Origin: Amorphochlora amoebiformis
Taxonomy: Eukaryota; Cercozoa; Chlorarachniophyceae
Direction of reading: 5' to 3'
DNA length: 64,000 nucleotides
Assembly (NCBI GenBank): GCA_054601695.1
Contig: BAAHQB010000052.1
Location: 682,001 to 746,000, forward strand
Part shown: positions 55,894-64,000 of the stretch, piece by piece
Layout of the letters: each line of letters starts with the position of its first letter
How positions within the stretch are numbered: position 1 is the stretch's first letter
The notes under the pieces: generated by a model
What the model was told of the DNA's origin: nothing
What the model saw: the letters and a program-made list of their open reading frames with translations, nothing else
The model's database searches: none
Program-made: the position numbers and the translations under genes

Positions 55894-55942
<49 letters not shown>

Positions 55943-55958
55943 TTGTACATATTATATT

Positions 55959-55993
<35 letters not shown>

Positions 55994-56098
55994 TTGTGTG
56001 TTATCAGATGCTTATGTTTGCACCCTGTTGTTGCGCGTTGGCATGCTGCCTGTCTTGGAGGTCGTCGAGGATTGAGGTTGTGCTTGTGTACATACAGT

Positions 56099-56135
<37 letters not shown>

Positions 56136-56316
56136 GCGTGTGTGTGTATATATATTATATATATATATATATATATATGTATATAATATATATAATATAT
56201 ATATACATAATACATATATATATATACATATATGTAGACATGTATATATATATACATATACATGTGTATGTGTATGTATATATATATATGCAATATATAT
56301 ATATGTATATATGTAC

Positions 56317-56349
<33 letters not shown>

Positions 56350-56382
56350 ATATTTTTATACTATATATATATATATTATATC

Positions 56383-56413
<31 letters not shown>

Positions 56414-56536
56414 CTAATATATATATATATATATATATATAATTGAATATTATATATATATATACATACATATATATATATATACATATATATATATGTA
56501 TATACGTATGTATATATACATATGTATAATATATAC

Positions 56537-56580
<44 letters not shown>

Positions 56581-56831
56581 CATATGTGTATGTGTACTTG
56601 TAGGCCGTAGACATAATAGTGAGAGGGGTAATATAGTATGATGTACGTCCACTTTATATTTATATAGTACAAATACCCGGATTTTATAATTTTTCCCCGG
56701 AATTATAGTTCATTATTAGTCGACTTCTTCTAAATACTGATACATTTAATACCGGGGATTCAACAGCTCACATATACATATACATGTACATATACATATA
56801 CAAATACAGATATATTTTCTTATATTAACGC

Positions 56832-56961
56832 GAACATGTGGCTGCTGTGGAGTTTGATCAGCCCAATCACAAGATCCATCGGATCCACTTCCAATCTGGC
56901 GTTTTTGGGTACAGTGAAGAATCTCATGCAATTATGTACATGCACATATGTATTTATGAAG

Positions 56962-57001
<40 letters not shown>

Positions 57002-57107
57002 TATATATCGATATTTACATATATATATATATATATGTAATATGTATGTGTATGTGTATTTAGTGTACAAACATATACACACTTACATATATACATACTT
57101 TTACATT

Positions 57108-57169
<62 letters not shown>

Positions 57170-57225
57170 GTGTGTATATATATGTATGTATACATATATA
57201 TACATATATACCCGTACATATTAAA

Positions 57226-57265
<40 letters not shown>

Positions 57266-57561
57266 ATATGTAGTTTACGTGCAACCCTTTTCAGATTTAA
57301 CTTCTGCGAGTTCTGTGTCAACAAGGTCTCACCAAGGTACTACACTCATGTAATACGGAATATATACATATATACATATATTATATATATACATATATAT
57401 ATATATATGTGTGTGCATGCTTATTATATTTGTCTATATTTTTCATGTATTATATTGTTATATATTAGGTATACAATATGTATTTTATATGTCTTTGAAT
57501 AAGATTGACATTTATTTACTTCTATATCCTGCCCGCGTAGGACTCAAAACAATATATATAA

Positions 57562-57593
<32 letters not shown>

Positions 57594-58101
57594 TTATATA
57601 TTTACATTGTATGTATTACAATATTACATAATGTAAAAAAATTATTGTAGGGAAGTGCGTAACGTGTATGTATACGTATTATGTATGTACATTTATATAT
57701 TGTGTGCCCTCTTTATATGAATCTAAAATTCATACATTATTACATATTCTACATTCTGTGTTGACATTTATATTGCATTTATATGTGTATCTTATAGGGT
57801 TGGAAGATTAAGAATGTCAATGTACACCACGTCAAGACAGATAAAGTGAACACATGATTCATATACTCATAATATATATATATATATATATATATATGTA
57901 TACATATATATACATATATATATAAATATATACATACACATAACGTATATACATATATATTTATATATTATTTATGTGTGTTTGTATATACTTATATACA
58001 TACATGCAATATATATATATATACATATACATAGACATATACATGTATGTATATATGTGTACATATTTATTTAGATATTATTTATGTGTGTGTATATACA
58101 C

Positions 58102-58158
<57 letters not shown>

Positions 58159-58399
58159 ATATTATATATACATGTTATATACATAAATTATGTATGTTCC
58201 CGCCACAGGAATGCTTCGTTGAGATCCAAAATTGCCATCGCGTTCATCATTCGTTTGATATTGTCTTTATCGCCTCGGAGTCTACTAAGGTAACCGAGAA
58301 ATCTGGCTAGGTACCAGAATCAGGGTTAGGGATAAGGAAGGCTGATTAAGTAGTGGTCTAGAATCATATGTATATATATATATATATGTATGAATTTAT

Positions 58400-58432
<33 letters not shown>

Positions 58433-58459
58433 GAATATATATATATGTATATGTAAATG

Positions 58460-58490
<31 letters not shown>

Positions 58491-58496
58491 TAATAC

Positions 58497-58529
<33 letters not shown>

Positions 58530-58739
58530 TGATATCTGATTTGTATACCTAAGGCGGTCCAGAGCGAAGGGAAACTTGGCGACTCTCTGCACTTGTTGAA
58601 TCAGAAGTTGAATCCCAGGTCTGTTACTTTTTCAGTGTTGAAAATTCTTCTTTGTATATATTTCATATATGTGTTAAGTCTATATGTATATATATATATA
58701 TACATATATATATATACATATTATATATATATACATATT

Positions 58740-58782
<43 letters not shown>

Positions 58783-58891
58783 GTTGTGAGATATATATAT
58801 ATATATACAAACATATTATATATATATATATATGTATGCATATAATATGACACAGGGCCCATCGAGTTCTTGCACAGTCGATTACATATAC

Positions 58892-58929
<38 letters not shown>

Positions 58930-59846
58930 CATATATACATATATATATATAATACATATACATATATACTTAAATATACAAACACGTATATATACACATA
59001 TACATACATACTCTGACACCAGGGGTCATCGAGTTCTTGCACAGTCGATTATTCCTGGAATCTTCCATGGGGACCAGGTTATTAGATAAGCTATTAGGCT
59101 TGTGGCTAGGATTAGGTTATTAGGCTTAGTCCTTCGATTAGGTTATTAGGCGTAGGGCTTGGATTAGGTTATTAGGCGCAGGGCTTGGATTAGGTTATTA
59201 GGCTTTGGGCTAGGATTAGGTTATTAGGCTAAGGGCTTGAATTAGGTTATTAGGCTTTGGGCTAGAGGATTAGGTTATTATGCTTAGGGCTAGGATTGGG
59301 TTATTAGGCTTAGGGCTAAGATTGAGTTATTAGGCTTAGTGCTAGGATTATGTTATTAGGCTTAGTCCTTCGATTAGGTTATTAGGCGTAGGGCTTCGAT
59401 TTGGTTATTAGGCTAAGGGCTTGGATTAGGTTATTAGGCTTTGGGCTAGGATTAGGTTACTAGGCTTTGGGCTAGGATTAGGTTATTCGGCTAAGGGCTA
59501 GGATTAGGTTATTAGGCTTAGGGCTAGGATTGGGTTGTTAAGCTTAGTGCTAGGATTATGCTATTTGGCTTTGGGCTAGGATTAGGTTATTAGGCTTAGG
59601 GCTTGGATTAGGTTATTAGGCAAAGGGCTTGGATTAGGTTATTAAGCTGGGAGCTAGGATAAGATTATTAGGCTTAGTGCTAGGACCGGGTTATTAGGCT
59701 TAGGGCTAGGATTGGGTTATTAGGCTTAGTCGTTGGATTAGGTTACTAAACTTAGGGCTAGGATTAGTTAACTAGGGCTAAGTAAGGGTTAGGGTTTGGG
59801 TTAGGGTTTGGAGTTAGGGTTAGAATTAGGAGGAAGGGTTAGGTTT

Positions 59847-59877
<31 letters not shown>

Positions 59878-60857
59878 TATATATATGTATATATATATAT
59901 ATTATAAATATATACGATTTATATATATAATGAATGTTATTATCAATATACAATTTATATATATAATGAATGTTATTATCAATATATACACATATATATA
60001 TATGTATATATATATATATAATATATATATATTTATACATATATACACGTATGTAAAGCCCAGTCCTAACCATGCATGTATGTATGTATGCATGCATGTG
60101 TGTATGCATATAGGTATGTATGTGCATGCATTTATGTATGCATGTATGTATGTATACATGCATGTATGTATGCATATAGGTATGTATATGCATGCATTTA
60201 TGTATGCATGTATGTATGTATATGCATGCATGTATGTATGCATGTATGTATGTATGCATGCATGTATGTTGGCATGTAGGTATGTATATCCATGCATTTA
60301 TGTATGCATGTATGTATGTATATGCATGCATGTATGTATGCATGTGTATGTATATGCATGCATGTATGTATGCATGTATGTATGTATGCATGCATGTATG
60401 TATGCATGTAGGTATGTATATGCATGCATTTATGTATGCATGTATGTATGTATATGCATGCATTTATGTATGCATGTATGTATGTATGTATGCATATATG
60501 TATGCATGTATGTTTATGCATGCATGTATGTATGCATGTATGTATGTATGTATGCATATATGTATGCATGTATGTATATGCATGCATGTATGTATGCATG
60601 TAGGTATGTATATGCCGGCATGCATGTATGAATGTAGGTATGTATATGCATGCATATATGTATTCATGTATGTATGTATGCATGTATGTATGTATGTACT
60701 TAGACTACTGTATTTCCAGGATTCCTCACACGTGTATGGCGCTATGGAGACCTCGGAGACAATTAAGGCCGATCCTGATTTTCATAAGGTTTCTCACCTA
60801 TCTCCTCACTCACTCTCTCTCTCTCTCTCCTCTCTTTCTCTCTCTCTCTCCTCTCTT

Positions 60858-60888
<31 letters not shown>

Positions 60889-61632
60889 CTCTCTTTCTCT
60901 CTCTCTCTTTTCTCTCGCTCTCTCTATTATCTCTCTCTCTTTTTCCTTCTCTCTCTCTCTTTCTCTTTTCTCTCTCTCTCTCTCTTCTCTGTCTCTCTCT
61001 CTGTTTTCTCTCTTTCGCTTTCTCCTCTCCCTCTCTCTTTCTTCTGTCTCTTCTCTCTCTCTCCCTCTTTTCTTTCCTCTCTCTCTCTCTTTTCTCTCTC
61101 ATCTCTCTCTCTCTCTCTCTCTCTCTCCCTTCTCTCCCTTTTCTCTCATCTCTCTTCTCTCCTCTCGCTCTCTCTCTCTCTCTCTATTTCTCTCCCGCTC
61201 TCTCTCTCTGTCTCCTGTCTATCCTCAAGCTGTCTCATCTCTCTCCTCTCTCCTCTCTCTCCTCTCTCCTCTCTCTCCTCTCTCCTCTCTCTTCTCTCCT
61301 CTCTCTCTCCTCTCTCTCTCCTCTCTCTCTTCTCTCCTCTCTACTCTCTCTTTTTTTCTCTCTCTCTCCTCGTTATCCTCTCTTTTCTCTCTTTCTTCTC
61401 TGTGTTCTCTCTCTCCCCCCTCTCTCTCCTCTTTCTCCTTCCTATCCTCTCCCTCTCTCCCTCTCTTCCTCTCTCTCCAATTTTCCCTCTCTTCCTCTCT
61501 CTCCAATTTTCCCTCTCTCCCTCTCTCCCTCTCTCCCACTCTCCCTCCCCCCTCTCTCCCTCTTTCCCTTTCTCCTCTCTCCTCTTTCTCTCTTCCCTGT
61601 CCTCTCCCTCTCTCTCTCTCTATCTCTCTCTC

Positions 61633-61677
<45 letters not shown>

Positions 61678-61751
61678 GACGGTAATAAAACAACTCTGTA
61701 TTTACCCGTATATTTATATACATAATATACATACATATACACGCAGACGCA

Positions 61752-61800
<49 letters not shown>

Positions 61801-61825
61801 ATACTATATATATATTATATTATAT

Positions 61826-61896
<71 letters not shown>

Positions 61897-61948
61897 AATA
61901 TATATATATATGCAGGTGTGTAGTATGTTTGTGTATGTATATATGTAA

Positions 61949-61982
<34 letters not shown>

Positions 61983-62111
61983 GTACATACATACATATAT
62001 ACAAATGTACACAGAAGTTTGTATTTTATTATATATATATATATATATATACACATATATATATATATATATAATATTATATATGCACACATGCAGCGAG
62101 GTTCAGAATAA
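56832..62111 (+). CDS. CLU/TIF31-like (clustered-mitochondria) protein, short or truncated
   Basis: Nine exons are in phase: about 56832-56908, 57295-57336, 57651-57663 (13 nt), 57798-57845, 58209-58289, 58554-58618, 59023-59077, 60720-60788 and 62097-62111 (RGSE, TAA). The stretch [18 protein letters not shown], then [20 protein letters not shown], matches the conserved CLU-domain core ([14 protein letters not shown]..., YGSxDxGKT) of CLUH/TIF31 proteins, which bind mRNAs for mitochondrial proteins. Known CLU proteins continue for several hundred residues past this point, whereas this model stops 27 residues after the GDQ motif; either it is truncated or a later exon is missed. The first exon has no AG acceptor in its reading frame, so the 5' border is open. 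Introns contain the 26-bp minisatellite, the ATGC-type minisatellite and an 850-bp pyrimidine tract. Confidence 0.7.
58854..58886 (+). pseudogene. Echo of CLU-like exon 59023-59077
   Basis: CACAGGGCCCATCGAGTTCT, then TGCACAGTCGATTA, copies the acceptor and first 32 or so bases of the true exon (CCAGGGGTCATCGAGTTCTT, then GCACAGTCGATTA at 59019-59051) with two differences. It is cut off by (TA)n. Confidence 0.85.
59090..59840 (+). repeat. Minisatellite, about 26-bp unit (TTAGGCTTAGGGCTAGGATT, then AGGTTA)
   Basis: Roughly 28 imperfect copies inside the intron between CLU-like exons 59023-59077 and 60720-60788. The unit contains TTAGGC/TTAGGG and grades into GGGTTAGGGTTTGG at its right end, so it may have grown from a telomere-like seed. 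Confidence 0.9.
60070..60712 (+). repeat. ATGTATGC-type minisatellite
   Basis: Units such as GCATGCATGTATGTATGCAT, with higher-order spacing around 50-60 bp and GTAGGTATGTATATGCATGC variants. It ends a few bases before the acceptor of exon 60720-60788. Frames of 160-250 codons across it are artefacts. Confidence 0.9.
60790..61638 (+). repeat. 850-bp polypyrimidine tract
   Basis: Almost pure C/T (CTCTCTTTCTCTCCTC variants) starting just after the donor of exon 60720-60788, on the sense strand of the CLU-like gene. Confidence 0.95.
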
Positions 62112-62165
62112 ACATTACATTGAATGTACATACATACATATATACAAATGTACACAGAAGTTTGT

Positions 62166-62211
<46 letters not shown>

Positions 62212-62260
62212 CTATATATGCACACATGCAGCGAGGTTCAGAATAAACATTACATTCGTA
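61975..62260 (+). repeat. 135-bp tandem duplication carrying the terminal CLU-like exon
   Basis: GTACATACATACATATATAC through ATGCACACATGCAGCGAGGT and TCAGAATAAACATTACATT occurs at about 61981-62125 and 62127-62258. Both copies contain the acceptor GCAG and the short exon ending GAATAA. Confidence 0.9.
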
Positions 62261-62367
62261 TAATACATATATATATGGATGAGTGAAAATTAGGCGTTCG
62301 ACAACTGATTATGGATCAGGTTGTAATGTCTGTATGTTTTAGAAAAACAAGAAAACTTTCCATTGCA

Positions 62368-63949
62368 TTACTTCTCCATCATTGAGAGAAGAGAGATGCA
62401 CCTAGCTGATCTAGTAACATATGTGACAATCCTCTCAGAATCGTTCCTTAAATTTGGAGGAGACTTTGGACAACGAAAGGTTACCGCTGTCAACTCTGAG
62501 CAAAATGAAACCACAAGTGCCGAGGCAGATTGATACCGATATTTTTCCTTCCCCGAACCTGAAATGTGAAGCAAGACCCGAAGTTTAGTATTCGTAAAGC
62601 GTACAGTGCATGTCCCAATCATCAGTGTATTCAACAATATCATTAAAATTTATATGCATATGTGTATATATCATGGTATATATATATATATATAAATATA
62701 TATGTATATATATATAAATATATATGTATATATATATATATATGTATGTATATATATATATATATATATACTAGATATATGATATATTTAGTTAGAGTAC
62801 ACCACGTACGTATATATCATGATACCATACCTAGATCTACCAGATCTAGTGTCACTGGGAAAATCACATTCATGTCTTCTAGATAAATGGTACGTTAGTA
62901 TACGACTGAATACCAGAAGTCTGATGTAAATACCAGAAGTCTAGTGTGTGATTGCGCACATGTCTAGCATGTACTAGATGTATCAAAATATACGCGTACG
63001 CATACGCACACGCACACGCATGCCTAGACGCGTACGCATGACGGCTAGCTACTGTACGTACGTTTTCAGTCTAAATGTACGTACGTACGTATGTCATGGT
63101 GTTCTAGGTGTTAGTTGAAGTACGTACTACTAGACTAGTAGACTAGTAAGTAGTAGTATACAAATGTGTAAATCTCGTATCTAGTACGTACGTACATGTA
63201 TACGTATACCGTATCACCCCACCGTGACGCTGAGATAGGTCTAGTCTAGCTGACTTGACTCTGACGTAATGATATCTATATCTAGTACTATGGTATATCT
63301 GATACTATCTAGACTATCTAGGCTGTATGTACAGATATATATCTAGACATATTAGTAAGCGTAGTATAGTGTAGTAGATCTACTAGATATACGGCACGTA
63401 CTCTAGTAGATTCTAGAGATTGAATACCGGGTAGAACGGCTAGAACGGGCTAACCACAAGAACTAGTACTAGTACTAGTAGTAGTAGAACACCAACAAGA
63501 GACTGCTCGTTCCGGTCCGGCTACTAGAGCTACAGAGCTACTAGAGCTAGTCCGTCTAGCTTATATATAATATTCTAGAGCTAGTCTAGAGGCTGGATAT
63601 TAACTGCAAATGCGTAGCTCTTAACTTCGTCTAAATCATATCTAGCATATCTTGTTAAATTTAAATCTCTTCACCACAGCTCAGTATTAAATTTATCTCC
63701 CACGCTCAAGCTTAAGGTGACCCGGGAAACCAAGCCATGTTGCTAGGCAAGATACACTAGAAATAGTTTAACCTCTCTAAATACCAACTGAACACCAATG
63801 GAGCCGCTACTCTAAATGACCTTTTTATACACTAGCGAGCTGGATAGCTTTGATCCATTCTCGTCGGTCTCGTCTTGACGCGGCACGTAGATGGTAGGTA
63901 CGTCCCGGTTTGAGCTTTGATACGTGAACGTCGTCCCCATATTTTTTGG
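62368..63949 (-). CDS. PH-domain protein, C-terminal part (gene runs off the right edge)
   Basis: The exon at 63949-63833 reads KKYGDDVHVSKLKPG, then RTYHLRAASRRDRREWIKAI. This is the beta6-beta7 strands and C-terminal helix of a PH domain, including the invariant Trp in REWIKAI. Its acceptor follows a strong pyrimidine tract (about 63950-63974). It ends in phase 1 and fits an acceptor at 62559-62560. The exon there, 62558-62368, starts SSGKEKYRYQSASALVVSF and ends SLLSMMEK and TAA at 62368-62370, or it may be spliced earlier at GCG|GTAACC. The intervening intron would contain the CTAG/CGTACG-rich island. The first exon is supported by a family match; the second rests on phase only. The N-terminal half of the PH domain must lie beyond 64000. 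Confidence 0.65.
62780..63660. repeat. CTAG- and CGTACG-rich island
   Basis: Dense CTAG, GTAC, ACGT and TCTAGA palindromes (for example 63054-63092 and 63112-63160), without a gene-like reading frame. It lies in the presumed intron of the right-edge PH gene. Confidence 0.75.
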
Positions 63950-64000
63950 CTAAAAAGGAAAAGAAAATAGGCCAAAATTGAGAGTTGTCTCTTGCCCGAA

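Noticed and set aside
60070-60712. CRISPR-like regular repeats
   Set aside because: Units are simple ATGC/ATGT variants without unique spacers, in a eukaryotic intron.
60192-61725. 495-codon and 365-codon plus-strand frames
   Set aside because: They run through the ATGC minisatellite and the CT tract; composition is pure repeat (MHAC, SLSL), with one short real exon at 60720-60788 read in its own frame.

Overview
The window is nuclear DNA of a eukaryote, probably a unicellular protist. Every protein-coding gene I can follow is cut into very short exons (13 to about 207 nt, mostly 30-90 nt) by GT-AG introns made largely of (TA)n microsatellite. Nearly all of the long Ile/Tyr open frames are these TA tracts and not genes. 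I found the genes by reading the islands of non-repetitive sequence for splice signals and checking that codon phase carries from one exon to the next. The standard genetic code fits: TAA and TGA end the two best resolved genes. A tyrosine-kinase-type catalytic domain and a kinase with a SnRK3/KA1-like tail are present. I cannot name the lineage.

Layout: 546-11131 (+) is a CAMK/SnRK-like Ser/Thr kinase lacking its 5' end. 11803-13532 (-) is a complete ribosomal protein uS10 (RPS20) gene. 15173-21678 (+) is a histidine-phosphatase (PGAM-fold) gene whose first exon is not found. 26437-46182 (-) is a 41-exon, phase-consistent gene for a protein kinase with two PH domains and a tyrosine-kinase-like catalytic domain. 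The segment upstream of 38926 could instead be a separate gene, and phase-compatible exons at 22943-26060 may extend the 3' end. On the + strand follow a possible beta-propeller-like gene (46908-50160), a fragmentary Ala/Ser-rich gene (50877-51475), a small gene with one transmembrane segment (53472-55314) and a CLU/TIF31-like gene (56832-62111). The right edge holds the last part of another PH-domain gene on the minus strand (62368-63949).

Between and inside genes there are degenerate telomere-like CCCTAA/TTAGGG arrays, long polypyrimidine tracts that mostly lie on the sense strand, a 26-bp minisatellite, three copies of a tRNA-headed SINE-like repeat, and islands very rich in CTAG. The main unexplained pattern is repeated partial duplication of exons together with their splice sites ('exon echoes') in the TA-rich introns. 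A second is small tandem arrays of the branch-point consensus TACTAAC placed just upstream of 3' splice sites.
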